Origin: Bifidobacterium mellis
GTDB taxonomy: Bacteria > Actinomycetota > Actinomycetes > Actinomycetales > Bifidobacteriaceae
Direction: 5' to 3'
DNA: 64,000 nucleotides
Assembly: GCF_000967265.1 (NCBI RefSeq)
Contig: NZ_KQ033885.1
Coordinates: forward strand, 1,283,538-1,347,537
How positions within the stretch are numbered: position 1 is the stretch's first letter; each line of letters starts with the position of its first letter. Under the pieces are notes generated by a model. It saw only the letters and a list, made by a program, of their open reading frames with translations. It searched no databases and was not told the DNA's origin. Of the stretch, positions 9,127 to 19,474 are shown piece by piece. The position numbers and the translations under genes were made by a program.

Positions 9127-10317
9127 ATGAGTGGACCAGAACAATCTCCTGTAACCTTCGGGGTCCTCAAAGAGACAGACGATGAGGAGTACCGTGTTGC
9201 CCTGACGCCCGATATCGTGACCCGGCTGACCAGACAAGGCATTACCTGCCTATTGGAGTCCGGAGCCGGGGCTCGAGCCGGCTTCATGGATGAGGACTAC
9301 CAGCAGGAGGGAGCCACAGTCACCGACAGGGATACTGTCCTATCCAAGTCGACAGTCCTGGGTTTCGTCGGCAGACCGGATAGCCCCTTGCTAAAGCGAA
9401 TTCCAGCCGGAACATGGATCATCGGCATGCTGGGGTCATTGAGCGACAAGGACTACGTCAAATCCCTGGAGGCGTCAGGGCTTACCGGAATCGCCATGGA
9501 GCGACTCCCCCGACAGCTCAGCTCGGCCCAATCCATGGATGAGATGACCTCGCAGAACTCGGTCATGGGATACAAGGCGGCACTTGTGGCTGCCGATGCC
9601 TATGGATCCTTCTTCCCCATGATGACCACCGCAGCGGGAACCATCCGACCGGCCAAGGTCCTGGTTCTGGGCGCTGGCATCGCAGGCTTGCAGGCCATCG
9701 GGACCGCAAAACGGTTGGGAGCCGTGGTCACCGCCTATGACGTCAGACCCGCTTCCAGACAGGAGGTGGAATCCTTGGGAGCCAAGTTCCTCGACCTGGG
9801 ACTGGACTTCTCCAAAGGACAGGGCCAGGGAGGCTATGCGCGCCAGTTGACCGATCAGGAACAGGCCCAGCAGCAGGCTGCGGTGGATGCCAAGGCGGCA
9901 GGCTTCGATGTGGTCATCACCACGGCAAAGGTTCCAGGTGGAAAGCCTCCTCGCCTCCTGAGCGCCGAGGGTGTGGCCAACCTGCACCCCGGAGCTGTGG
10001 TCGTGGACTGCGCCGCCAGTGACCTGGGCGGCAACGTCGAGGGTTCACAGGTGGGAACCAGAACCACCGACAAGGGGGTCACCATGATCGGGGCTCCGTA
10101 CCTGGCCAGCGGCGTAGCCACGACGGCATCCAACCTGCTGTCCAGAAATGTGGCGGACGTGCTGGTGCATTTCCTTCGCAATGGCGCGCTCAGCATAAAA
10201 GCAGACGACGAGATTGATCAAGCACTGGTTGTAACAGGAGCAGCCGAATCCGGCACGAGCGAAAGCGCGAATGCTCCAGATGCCGAAGAGACCGAAGAGA
10301 AAGGTCGGGAGCAATGA
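9127..10317 (+). CDS. pntAA: NAD(P) transhydrogenase subunit alpha part 1 (NAD-binding)
   Basis: The 396-residue soluble NAD(H)-binding subunit (dI) of proton-translocating transhydrogenase, which moves hydride between NADH and NADP+ using the proton gradient. It shares the alanine-dehydrogenase fold: FGVLKET near the start, the RVALTPD loop, and a Rossmann site VLVLGAGIAGLQAIGTAKRLGA near residue 180. The mobile loop and a VVVDCAASDLGGN segment follow. The C-terminal tail (about 365-396) is acidic and variable. The subunit is split from its membrane part, as in Rhodospirillum-type three-gene enzymes. It overlaps the next gene by four bases (ATGA), indicating one operon. Confidence 0.93.
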   Translation: MSGPEQSPVTFGVLKETDDEEYRVALTPDIVTRLTRQGITCLLESGAGARAGFMDEDYQQEGATVTDRDTVLSKSTVLGFVGRPDSPLLKRIPAGTWIIGMLGSLSDKDYVKSLEASGLTGIAMERLPRQLSSAQSMDEMTSQNSVMGYKAALVAADAYGSFFPMMTTAAGTIRPAKVLVLGAGIAGLQAIGTAKRLGAVVTAYDVRPASRQEVESLGAKFLDLGLDFSKGQGQGGYARQLTDQEQAQQQAAVDAKAAGFDVVITTAKVPGGKPPRLLSAEGVANLHPGAVVVDCAASDLGGNVEGSQVGTRTTDKGVTMIGAPYLASGVATTASNLLSRNVADVLVHFLRNGALSIKADDEIDQALVVTGAAESGTSESANAPDAEETEEKGREQ

Positions 10318-10678
10318 ATTCTTTGGTCATAGCAATTACGCTCTTCATTCTGGCCCTGCTGATCGGCGTGGAGGTGATTGGCAAGGTTCCGGCCACGCTT
10401 CACACACCGCTCATGTCGGGCGCCAACTCCATTCATGGCATTGTGATCGTCGGGGTAATCATCATCGCGGCGGAGGCCCACTCCCCGCTTTCCTACGTAC
10501 TCATATTCCTGGCTGCCGTCCTTGGCGCCATGAATGTGGTGGGCGGCTACGTGGTAACCGACCGGATGCTGGAGATGTTCAAGTCCTCCAAACTAGGCAA
10601 GGGTAAAAATAAGGCCAGCCAGGACGAACAGGCTTCGGCCGTCACGACCGAAAACGCTCAGGACCAGGGAGCCGACAA

Positions 10679-10682
<4 letters not shown>
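10314..10682 (+). CDS. pntAB: NAD(P) transhydrogenase subunit alpha part 2 (membrane)
   Basis: A 122-residue membrane subunit forming part of the proton channel (domain II). It has three to four hydrophobic helices in the first 90 residues, including the conserved TPLMSGANSIHGIVIVG segment, then a hydrophilic tail. It starts at ATG 10314 inside the stop of the upstream gene and ends in a GTGA overlap with pntB, so all three subunits are translationally coupled. Confidence 0.92.
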
Positions 10683-12088
<1,406 letters not shown>

Positions 12089-12110
12089 GCATATGCTGTA
12101 GTCAGAGCCA

Positions 12111-12143
12111 TGGCTCCGGATTGGCTTGGCTGGTCCGGAGCCA
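12111..12143. terminator. hairpin between pntB and the aldolase-like gene
   Basis: Perfect 10-bp stem TGGCTCCGGA (12111-12120) with TCCGGAGCCA (12134-12143), 22 bases after the pntB stop. Only a short AT-rich tail follows, so it may be a weak or regulated terminator; it ends 26 bases before the next start codon. Confidence 0.5.
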
Positions 12144-12169
12144 ATTATCGCCGAACAGGAAGGACCCAC

Positions 12170-13195
12170 ATGCTGTCATTCGTCAACGACTATTCCGAGG
12201 GCGCCCACCCCGAAGTCCTGCAGCGGCTGATCGACACCAACATGGAGCACCTTCCCGGCTATGGCAAGGATCGGTACTGCTCCTCCGCCGCTCAGAAGAT
12301 CGCTCAGGCCTGCGACTGCCCCGAGGCTCATGTCTATTTCCTGGCCGGCGGGACCCAAACCAACCAGGTCGTCACCTCCTGCCTGCTGAAGTCCTACCAG
12401 GGAGTGATCGCTGCGGACACCGGCCACGTCAACGTCCACGAGGCCGGTGCCATTGAAGCCGTAGGCCACAAGGTTCTGACCATCCCCGGCGAACGGGGAA
12501 AGATTCGTGCAGGGGATCTCAAGGCCTTCCTGGAAGGCTTCTACGCCGACGAAAACCATGAGCAGATGGTCTTCCCCGGAATGGTCTACATCTCCCATCC
12601 CACAGAGTATGGAACCCTCTACACCCGCCAGGAGCTGGAAGACCTCTCGCAAATCTGTCGGGAACACAAGATCCCGCTCTACCTGGACGGGGCCAGGCTT
12701 GGGTACGGGCTGGTGGCCCCCGGAACCGACGTCGATCTGACGGACATAGCCCGTCTTTGCGACGTCTTCTACATCGGCGGGACCAAGGTCGGCGCACTCT
12801 GTGGGGAAGCGGTGGTCTTCCCCAGGGGGAACGCTCCCGAGCATTTCAGCACCATGATCAAAAGAAGGGGAGCACTCCTGGCCAAGGGAAGGCTTCTGGG
12901 GGTGCAGTTCGATGCCCTCTTCACCGACGACCTCTACTTACGAATCAGCCGCAACGCCGTCCAGACGGCGGCGATGATCAAAAAGGCCCTGCGGGAGAAG
13001 GGGTATCAGATTGTCATGGACTCCCCCACCAACCAGACTTTCGTCCGCCTGGACAATGAGCGCATGGAGAAGCTGTCCAAGCAGGTCACCTTCGACTTCT
13101 GGGAACGCAGCGATGCCACCCACACAGTCATCCGACTGGCAACCTCATGGGCGACAACCGTTGAGGACACCCAGGCTCTGATCAGTCTGCTGTAA
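12170..13195 (+). CDS. low-specificity L-threonine aldolase / beta-eliminating lyase family (PLP)
   Basis: A 341-residue fold-type I PLP enzyme of the threonine aldolase group, which cleaves L-threonine or allo-threonine to glycine and acetaldehyde. It shows SFVNDYSEGAHPEVL at the start, AGGTQTNQ for phosphate binding, HVNVHEAGAIE, the LYLDGARLGYG segment with the PLP-pairing Asp, and the FYIGGTKVGAL segment whose Lys should bind PLP. ATG 12170 is preferred, with AGGAAGGA just upstream; the frame is open further upstream through the hairpin. The adjacent downstream alcohol dehydrogenase could reduce the acetaldehyde, but a G13 tract and 265 bp separate them. Confidence 0.87.
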   Translation: MLSFVNDYSEGAHPEVLQRLIDTNMEHLPGYGKDRYCSSAAQKIAQACDCPEAHVYFLAGGTQTNQVVTSCLLKSYQGVIAADTGHVNVHEAGAIEAVGHKVLTIPGERGKIRAGDLKAFLEGFYADENHEQMVFPGMVYISHPTEYGTLYTRQELEDLSQICREHKIPLYLDGARLGYGLVAPGTDVDLTDIARLCDVFYIGGTKVGALCGEAVVFPRGNAPEHFSTMIKRRGALLAKGRLLGVQFDALFTDDLYLRISRNAVQTAAMIKKALREKGYQIVMDSPTNQTFVRLDNERMEKLSKQVTFDFWERSDATHTVIRLATSWATTVEDTQALISLL

Positions 13196-13262
13196 AAGCC
13201 GCTCACATTCATCCAAGGCTAGCGCCAGATCATTTTGTCCCCTCCCCTTCCAGTTCGTCTTA

Positions 13263-13275
13263 GGGGGGGGGGGGG
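13263..13275 (+). repeat. 13-base poly-G homopolymer
   Basis: A run of 13 G about 185 bases upstream of the alcohol dehydrogenase start and 68 bases after the aldolase-like stop. Runs of this length are prone to slippage and are known as phase-variation switches; G tracts play this role in some Bifidobacterium pilus genes. Here it is intergenic, so any effect would be on promoter spacing or the transcript leader. Confidence 0.85.
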
Positions 13276-13460
13276 ATATGTATATATGGCTTTTCGGCCC
13301 GACCTATAGGCATGGCCAATCCTGCATTGTTGGACATCTCACACTCTTTCGGGTGAGTGCAAATCTGACGTTCAGTAAAATTTTTATTGCACCGATGTAG
13401 ATGCAGACACTCCCGCCCTGAACGCAAGGGCAGAAATGCTTCAACGATGAAAGGAAACTT

Positions 13461-14510
13461 ATGAAAGCCGTTGTTTTCGAGCAATTCAACACCTTCCCCA
13501 CCCTCAAGGAAGTGCCGGAGCCGACTCCCGGGAGCGGCGAGGTGCTGCTCAAGGTGGCCGGGGCAGGTTGCTGCCATTCCGACGTCTCGGTCTTCCAGGA
13601 CTACACCCCCGAAACAGGCAGTCACACCAAGCCGCCGTTCATTCTGGGACATGAGACCACGGGCTGGGTCGAAGAGGTAGGGCCCGACGTCACGGGCTTC
13701 AAGAAGGGCGATGCCTACATCGTCTACGGACCCACCGGATGCGGCCACTGCCCTCACTGTGTAGCCGGCCAGGAGAACTACTGCTCCAGCGCCGCAACCA
13801 ACAAGTCGCTGGCTCTGGGTCTGGGGCGCGACGGCGGCATGGCAGAATACATGACCGTCCCGGCCCGCAACCTGGTACCCCTGGGCGATGCTGATCCAAT
13901 CGGCGCAGCACCCCTGGCTGATGCGGCCCTGACTCCATACCACGCCATCCGGGCTGCCATGCCCCATCTGAACGGCGGCGGAAAGTATGCTCTGGTCATT
14001 GGCCTGGGCGGACTGGGCCAGATCGCCATTCAGATTCTTCACGCCCTGACCGGCGCCACCGTGATTGCCACCGACACCAAGCCGGAGGCCCTGGCCAAGG
14101 CTGAGGCCAAGGGTGCCATCCCCGTGGTAAGCGACGAACATCAGGTGGAGAACATCAGGAAGATCACCCACGGCGAGGGTGTGGACGCCGCCTTTGATTT
14201 CGTGGGTGTGGCGCCGACCATTGCTGCGGCACAGGCTTCGGGCGGCCCGGGATCCCGGGTGACCGTGGTCGGCATCGCCGGCGGCAAGGCGGAATACGAC
14301 TGGTATTCCAAGCCCTGGGAGCAGGAGCTGCTTGGCGTCTACTGGGGCTCCATCCCTGAGCTCTACGATGTGGCCAACATGTATCGCCACGGCCAGATCG
14401 AGACCGAGATCGAAACCTACTCGCTGGACAACGCCCTGGATGCCTACCACAAGCTGGTCGACAACAAGCTTTCGGCCAGGGCCGTCATAGTCCCCCACAC
14501 CAAGGCCTGA
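13461..14510 (+). CDS. adhP: zinc-dependent alcohol dehydrogenase
   Basis: A 349-residue medium-chain dehydrogenase that interconverts primary alcohols and aldehydes with NAD(H). Catalytic zinc ligands are C38 in the CHSD motif and H64-E65 in GHETTG; the structural zinc site is the four Cys at 94, 97, 100 and 108 (CGHCPHC...C). The Rossmann site VIGLGGLGQIAIQ lies near residue 178, followed by ATDTKPE, whose Asp favours NAD. AAGGAAAC precedes ATG 13461. The symbol is by family resemblance. It probably makes or uses ethanol/acetaldehyde, and its expression may be affected by the upstream G13 tract. Confidence 0.9.
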   Translation: MKAVVFEQFNTFPTLKEVPEPTPGSGEVLLKVAGAGCCHSDVSVFQDYTPETGSHTKPPFILGHETTGWVEEVGPDVTGFKKGDAYIVYGPTGCGHCPHCVAGQENYCSSAATNKSLALGLGRDGGMAEYMTVPARNLVPLGDADPIGAAPLADAALTPYHAIRAAMPHLNGGGKYALVIGLGGLGQIAIQILHALTGATVIATDTKPEALAKAEAKGAIPVVSDEHQVENIRKITHGEGVDAAFDFVGVAPTIAAAQASGGPGSRVTVVGIAGGKAEYDWYSKPWEQELLGVYWGSIPELYDVANMYRHGQIETEIETYSLDNALDAYHKLVDNKLSARAVIVPHTKA

Positions 14511-14640
14511 TTCCCCCTTGTGCGTAGACGGAGAAACGGCTCATCTACTTGTCGGATTTAAGCACGATCAGATTCAAGTACTGTCAGATTCAAGAACAGC
14601 TAGGTTCACACGCTGACACCATTCTTCGTCTACATGCGCT

Positions 14641-14681
14641 GGTGGCCTGTCACGGTCTTGCTATAAGGCCATGGCAGGCCA
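14641..14681. terminator. possible bidirectional terminator hairpin
   Basis: GTGGCCTG (14641-14648) is the exact reverse complement of CAGGCCAC (14674-14681), with a 25-base loop that can pair further. It lies between convergent adhP and the sensor kinase. No T run follows, so confidence is low. Confidence 0.3.
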
Positions 14682-14716
14682 CAGCATTTCACCAAGCGGC
14701 CTCAAACCCGCGGTAT

Positions 14717-15622
14717 TTACAGTTTGCTTGATTGGGGAACATCACTTAGCAGCAAGTGGACCAAGAAAATTCCGTTGGCGGATTCCAACCTCATGGAGCC
14801 GCCGAGCGAATCCACCAGGGAATCGACGATGCTCAGACCCAGACCTGTGCTTCTGATCTCGGTCCGTGATTGATCATCGGTCTGGAACCGTTCCATGAGC
14901 CTGTCCACATCGACGGCTCCGCCCTTGGTTTCGTTGCCGAAGTCCAGATGAATCCGCCCGTCTTCATCCTGGTGCAGGTCAACCCAGGCTGAATCCTGCG
15001 CATACTTGAGCCAGTTGCCGATCAGGTTCTGGATTATTCGACTTACCATGGTCTGGTCCGTCGAAATTTCCACACCATTTTGGATTCTGGGCTCCACAAT
15101 GACTGACCGCGCAGTCAGAGAATCGAAGGCATTGAAGAGCTCCTGCTGAACCAATGCCGATAGGTTCACCCTGGTCAGATCCAGACTCACGCTCTTCTCC
15201 TGTATCAGATTGAAATCCATCAGGTAATGCAGATAGTGATCCACCGACTGCAGGTTGTTGAGGATCTTGCCCAATTGCTCCTGATCAGCCGATCCTTCCT
15301 TGAGCAGCTGGGCGTATCCTCTGGCCACGGTCAGCGGGGTCTTGATGTCATGGGTTAAGTTGGTCAGCATCTGCCGGACTTGCTTGTTCTGCTCAGCCTG
15401 AGTGATCTGCAGCCGTCTGGTCTTGTTCAGAACGGCGTTGATCCTATCCGCCAGAGTGCGGATGAGCCCGATATTGGACCCAGTGGTTACCAAGGCATTA
15501 GTGTCGGCATGGTTGATGAAGTCCAGATCGTCACTGATCCGTTTGAGGTCGACAATCAGCATTATCAGGCCAATCGCCAGGGCGAGAGCGACAAGACCCA
15601 AAACAAGTGCAACCACCTTCAC
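14717..15622 (-). CDS. two-component sensor histidine kinase
   Basis: A 301-residue kinase with only one clear N-terminal membrane helix (residues 1-24) and no large extracellular domain. A coiled-coil linker leads to the phosphoacceptor H91 in LTHDIKTPL. The ATPase domain has an N-box (QNLIGNWLKYA), a G1-like FGNETKG and G2 STGLGLSIV. The start is GTG 15622 with GGAGGTGA upstream. Kinases of this compact type commonly sit beside BcrAB-like ABC exporters and answer to peptide antibiotics or lantibiotics, as this one does. The response regulator lies 49 bases upstream in the same operon. Confidence 0.88.
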   Translation of the reverse strand: MKVVALVLGLVALALAIGLIMLIVDLKRISDDLDFINHADTNALVTTGSNIGLIRTLADRINAVLNKTRRLQITQAEQNKQVRQMLTNLTHDIKTPLTVARGYAQLLKEGSADQEQLGKILNNLQSVDHYLHYLMDFNLIQEKSVSLDLTRVNLSALVQQELFNAFDSLTARSVIVEPRIQNGVEISTDQTMVSRIIQNLIGNWLKYAQDSAWVDLHQDEDGRIHLDFGNETKGGAVDVDRLMERFQTDDQSRTEIRSTGLGLSIVDSLVDSLGGSMRLESANGIFLVHLLLSDVPQSSKL

Positions 15623-15671
15623 GGATTCACCTCCGACGACCCTTATTCATCGTTCTTTCTTCCATCCGAAT

Positions 15672-16364
15672 TCAGACCAGGCGAACGCCGATGCCCCAGA
15701 CCGACACGATGTAGCGCTGACTGCCGGCGTATCTGTTCAGACTGGTCCGCAAGGTGCTCAGGTGCACATTGAGAGTATTCTCGGCATTGATGTATGGCTG
15801 GTTCCAAACCTGCCTGTAGAGGTCCTCCTTCTCGAAGACCCGATGTGGATGGTCCATCAGAAGCTCAAGGATGGCGAATTCCTTGCGTGCCAGTTCGACC
15901 CTGTGCCCATCAACGCTGACCGTGTGCTCCATCCGGTCCAGCTCGATCCCCTGAAAACAAATCTTGGCGTCGGATTCACCTGCTGCATCCGCATCGGCTT
16001 TCAGTGCCCCGGATTGGCGCAGCTGGACCTGGACACGAGCGCGGAGCTCGTCAATGTCGAAAGGCTTGGTCACATAATCATTGGCGCCCTGCTCCAGGAG
16101 GCTGACGGTTCTGGTCTTATCCTGAATGGCCGTGAGGATGATGACCGGCACCGACGACATATGCCGAATGGCCTTGAGGACGCTGTCCCCGGTAACTACA
16201 GGGAGCATCAGATCCAGAAGGATCAGGTCGGGTTCCTCCTGCTGAAAGCGGGCCAAGGCCTGGGCGCCCGTCGTCGCCTGGATAATCCTGTAGGTCTCGC
16301 CCAGCACATCCTTGAGCAGGGACTGGATGTCCTCCTGATCCTCCACGACCAGAATCGTCGGCAT
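15672..16364 (-). CDS. OmpR-family response regulator
   Basis: A 230-residue regulator: receiver domain (1 to about 118) with the acidic pair E8/D9, phosphoacceptor D51 and K100, then a winged-helix DNA-binding domain (about 135-228) with the VWNQPYINAENTLNVHLSTLR recognition region. It is the first gene of the kinase operon and is transcribed away from the ABC transporter genes. It likely activates both from the 158-bp region between them, where direct repeats are visible. Confidence 0.92.
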   Translation of the reverse strand: MPTILVVEDQEDIQSLLKDVLGETYRIIQATTGAQALARFQQEEPDLILLDLMLPVVTGDSVLKAIRHMSSVPVIILTAIQDKTRTVSLLEQGANDYVTKPFDIDELRARVQVQLRQSGALKADADAAGESDAKICFQGIELDRMEHTVSVDGHRVELARKEFAILELLMDHPHRVFEKEDLYRQVWNQPYINAENTLNVHLSTLRTSLNRYAGSQRYIVSVWGIGVRLV

Positions 16365-16444
16365 ACTGTCTTCCTTTCGCAGGTCACTCTCATGTTACTG
16401 AAGCTACCTAACGAGGCCGGTCTCGCCCAAGCGGATTTATGCAA

Positions 16445-16478
16445 TTCTTAATGATTTCTTAGCCATGCAATTAAGAAA
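16445..16478. promoter_or_regulatory. candidate response-regulator binding repeats
   Basis: TTCTTA occurs at 16445-16450 and 16456-16461, one helical turn apart, and TTAAGAAA follows at 16471-16478 in inverted sense. OmpR-type regulators bind such 10-11 bp spaced direct repeats. The site is between the divergent two-component and ABC operons. Confidence 0.45.
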
Positions 16479-16521
16479 GGCACTTTAGATTCTCTGATAG
16501 CGACACAGGGAAAGGAATTCC

Positions 16522-17448
16522 ATGGACGATACCATTCTGGATATTAACCATGTCAGCAAACGGTTCGGCCGCTTCCAGGCACTGGACGATCTCAGCCTCT
16601 CCATAAACAAGGGCGAGATCTACGGGCTGATCGGCGAGAACGGCGCTGGCAAAACCACCCTGATGCGTCTGATCACCGGACTGTCCCCCATACAGAAGGG
16701 AACCATAAGGCTAATGGGGCACACAATTGGCAAGGACAGCCGGATACTGAGCAGAATAGGCTCGGTCATTGAGGCACCAGCCGCCTTCAAAAAACTGACC
16801 GTCAGCCAGAACATGAAGCTGACAGCCATCCAGCACGGGCTGGCCGACGACAAGGCCATCGATCAGACCATCGACTTCGTCGGCCTGAGCGAAAAGGCCA
16901 AGACTCGGGCCGGTCACCTCTCTCTGGGCCAGCGTCAGCGCTTGGGGCTGGCCATGGCCATCCTCACCCGACCCGATTTCCTGATTCTGGACGAGCCCAT
17001 CAACGGCCTGGACCCGGCAGGAATCATGGAATTCAGAACACTCCTGGACAAGCTCAACAAGGAGCGCCAGACGACCCTTCTCATCTCCAGTCACATTCTG
17101 AGCGAACTCTACCTGGTCTCCTCCCGGTTCGGATTCATCAGCCACGGTCGCCTGATCAAGGAAGTAAACAAGGATGAACTGGACCGGATCAATCAAAATG
17201 GACTTTTGATCGACGTGGACCAGAGCTCCAGGGCCGCCATGCTCCTGGATCGCCAGGGAATCGGCCCCTTCCAAGTCCTTGACGACCATCAGATTCTGAT
17301 CAGGCAAGGGAATCTGGAACCGGGACCCATCAACAGTCTTCTTGTTCAGGAAGGCATCCTGGTCAATCAAATCAGCCAGCAGAAGGGATCGCTGGAGGAA
17401 TATTTCGCGGATCTGCTGAACAAGGATTCTCAAGAGCCTAGGAGGTAA
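16522..17448 (+). CDS. ABC transporter ATP-binding protein (BcrA/lantibiotic-immunity type)
   Basis: A 308-residue ATPase. Walker A is GENGAGKTTL near residue 40, the signature HLSLGQRQRLGLAMA near 135, Walker B FLILDEP near 160, and the switch His lies in ISSHILSEL. The C-terminal 90 residues are the variable region typical of BcrA-like subunits. It begins with a good AAAGGAA site, and the permease gene starts two bases after its stop. Together they would export or deter a bacteriocin-like or bacitracin-like peptide. The adjacent two-component system supports this; the actual substrate is unknown. Confidence 0.9.
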   Translation: MDDTILDINHVSKRFGRFQALDDLSLSINKGEIYGLIGENGAGKTTLMRLITGLSPIQKGTIRLMGHTIGKDSRILSRIGSVIEAPAAFKKLTVSQNMKLTAIQHGLADDKAIDQTIDFVGLSEKAKTRAGHLSLGQRQRLGLAMAILTRPDFLILDEPINGLDPAGIMEFRTLLDKLNKERQTTLLISSHILSELYLVSSRFGFISHGRLIKEVNKDELDRINQNGLLIDVDQSSRAAMLLDRQGIGPFQVLDDHQILIRQGNLEPGPINSLLVQEGILVNQISQQKGSLEEYFADLLNKDSQEPRR

Positions 17449-17450
17449 CA

Positions 17451-18227
17451 ATGATTAACCAGATCAGGGCAGACTTTTACAGACAGCGACGCTCCATCGG
17501 CATGCTGATACTGCTGATTGCCACTGTGGCACTCGGCATAGTAATCACATGGAGCAAGACGACCATAGGAATGAGCACTGGGGGCGAAGAATACGCTCAT
17601 AAACTGATGGAAATTCAGGGCCAAAGCTGGACCATCAGGACCGGCCTGCAAGTGGGTGTCGCCTCCGCCTCGTCTCTAATCTACTTTTACATCGCGGTCT
17701 TCGTCATTGTCATTGGTGCGGAATACAGCCAGCACACCCTGAAGAACACGTTGACCTCTGGCATCTCGCGGATACAGTTCATCTTGGGCAAGTATGTGAC
17801 CATCCTGACTGACATCATCCTCCTGACCCTGTGCTACTACATCACCATCCTGCTGACCGGACTCGCCTTGGGAAGGAAGCCGGGGGCTGGCTGGGGCATC
17901 TTGGGCAAGGATGTGGCTTTCATGACTTTGACGGTTGGCTTCTGTATTTCCGTCATCATCAGTCTGGGCATTATCCTCTTGATCATTACCAAATCCCTGG
18001 TCATTCCAGCGGTGGTGATCGTGATATGGCCTATTCTGATCTCCCTCGTGGAGTATGCCTTTAAGTTGAACTGGCTGAAATACTTCGACTTTGTCGGGTT
18101 CGGCGACCAGATGATCCTTGGCACTTTGCAGGCCAATCAGGTCTGGATCTATGCCGGAGTATCCGTGGGCGTGGTCCTGGTGGCCATCATCGGGTCGGCT
18201 CTGATCATATCCAAGCAGGAGATCTAA
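17451..18227 (+). CDS. ABC transporter permease (BcrB/ABC-2 type)
   Basis: A 258-residue membrane protein with about six hydrophobic helices. Its AEYSQHTLKNTLTSGISRIQFILGKY segment is typical of ABC-2/BcrB-like permeases, where it forms the coupling region. It follows the ATPase by two bases with AGGAGG just upstream of ATG 17451. It is the membrane half of the presumed peptide-resistance exporter. The gene ends 12 bases from the convergent glycosyltransferase. Confidence 0.88.
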   Translation: MINQIRADFYRQRRSIGMLILLIATVALGIVITWSKTTIGMSTGGEEYAHKLMEIQGQSWTIRTGLQVGVASASSLIYFYIAVFVIVIGAEYSQHTLKNTLTSGISRIQFILGKYVTILTDIILLTLCYYITILLTGLALGRKPGAGWGILGKDVAFMTLTVGFCISVIISLGIILLIITKSLVIPAVVIVIWPILISLVEYAFKLNWLKYFDFVGFGDQMILGTLQANQVWIYAGVSVGVVLVAIIGSALIISKQEI

Positions 18228-18239
18228 GCCCGGTCAGGG

Positions 18240-19397
18240 CTATGCCTGGCCCGACTCTTGATCGCTGACGGCCTGGACGGCCATATGGGCAAAGGCCCTG
18301 ACGGAGGCATCCAGTGAGTAATGTTCCTTGGCATGTTCGGCGTAGCGTCTGGACCAGACTGCAAGGGCATCGGGATGGTCTACCCACCAGTCGATTTGCT
18401 CAGCCAGGAACCGAGCCTTGCCGACCGGGAAGAGCGAGTGCTGTGTCAGGGCGAAATGGCCGGCGGCACTCAGCTCGGATCGGGCGATGATCGGGACTGC
18501 GCCGCAAGCCATCCCCTCCAGAACGCTGACCGATTCCAAATCCGCGATTGAGGGGTGAATAAGAAGATCGGCCCGCCTGAGCAGGTCGGGCATGGTTGCA
18601 TTCTGATGGAATCCAATCGAGACTGGCATGCCGTCCAGCTGCCTGGCGACTTCCGCCCTCAGTCGGCGCTCCATGGGCCCTGTGCCTGCTATGGTCAAGC
18701 GGATCCTGTATTTGTTCCTGCACAAAGCTAGGGCTCGAATCAGGGTCAGATGGTCCTTTTCCCGGGCCAGCCTGCCGGAGGCCACGACATGGATCAACCG
18801 GCCGGATCGCTGCCGCTCATATCGGGCGCCGGGATTGAACCTGGGCTGATACCCGTTGGATATGACGTGCAGACGGGCCCTGTACCCATGCGAGCGCAGC
18901 AGGTCGGCCGTCAGCCGGGTGGGAACGTGGATGTGCCCGACGTGATCGTAGAGCCAGAACCGAAAGAGCCGGTAGATGGCCGCATCCACCCCAGGCATCC
19001 AGCGCAATGGGCCAGAGGAATAGGTGATGTTCTCAGGCTGAATGTGAAACCCGGCGGTCACCGGTATGCCCATGGACCTGGCCTGGGCCAGGGCGGCGCG
19101 GCCGAAGGCGAAGGGTTCGTAGATATGAACCAGGTCCACACCGGCAAAGGCCCTTCGGAAGAGTTCCGGATCGGGACGAGCGAAGCTCATCTGCTGTCTG
19201 GCCGCCACACGGGAGACCAGAGGGATTCGATGCACCCGCGCCGGATAGTCGGTCGAACCCACTCCCACCAGACGGACCCGGTACCCCAGCGCCTCCAGAC
19301 CCTGGGCGTACTGAATGGCGGAGTTGGAGGTCCCATTGCCCCTGTTGCCGAAGGAGTCCAGGACCAGGGCCAGCGTCAGGCGATCATGATCCTTCAT
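18240..19397 (-). CDS. GT4 family glycosyltransferase
   Basis: A 385-residue GT-B glycosyltransferase. The N-terminal domain has the DSFGNRGNGTSNSA sugar-acceptor loop and HIYEPFAFG; the C-terminal domain has the nucleotide-sugar site with SGRLAREKDH and the family E-x7-E motif (ESVSVLEGMACG). The closest family type I recognise is diacylglycerol alpha-glucosyltransferase, which makes glycolipid anchors for lipoteichoic acid, but this is inference. ATG 19397 is chosen because GGAGGG precedes it; the frame extends 75 bases further upstream. Its stop lies next to the ABC permease stop and its start 78 bases after a MetQ-like gene on the same strand. Confidence 0.85.
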   Translation of the reverse strand: MKDHDRLTLALVLDSFGNRGNGTSNSAIQYAQGLEALGYRVRLVGVGSTDYPARVHRIPLVSRVAARQQMSFARPDPELFRRAFAGVDLVHIYEPFAFGRAALAQARSMGIPVTAGFHIQPENITYSSGPLRWMPGVDAAIYRLFRFWLYDHVGHIHVPTRLTADLLRSHGYRARLHVISNGYQPRFNPGARYERQRSGRLIHVVASGRLAREKDHLTLIRALALCRNKYRIRLTIAGTGPMERRLRAEVARQLDGMPVSIGFHQNATMPDLLRRADLLIHPSIADLESVSVLEGMACGAVPIIARSELSAAGHFALTQHSLFPVGKARFLAEQIDWWVDHPDALAVWSRRYAEHAKEHYSLDASVRAFAHMAVQAVSDQESGQA

Positions 19398-19474
19398 CAG
19401 CGTTCCCTCCGCTGTTCTACAGTTGCAGACTTGGACCGGGCCAAGACAAGGCGACCGCCCGATTGCACCCACTA

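Noticed and set aside
13260-14498. 412-codon minus-strand frame opposite adhP, ending in poly-Pro from the G13 tract
   Set aside because: Antisense shadow of a convincing zinc alcohol dehydrogenase.
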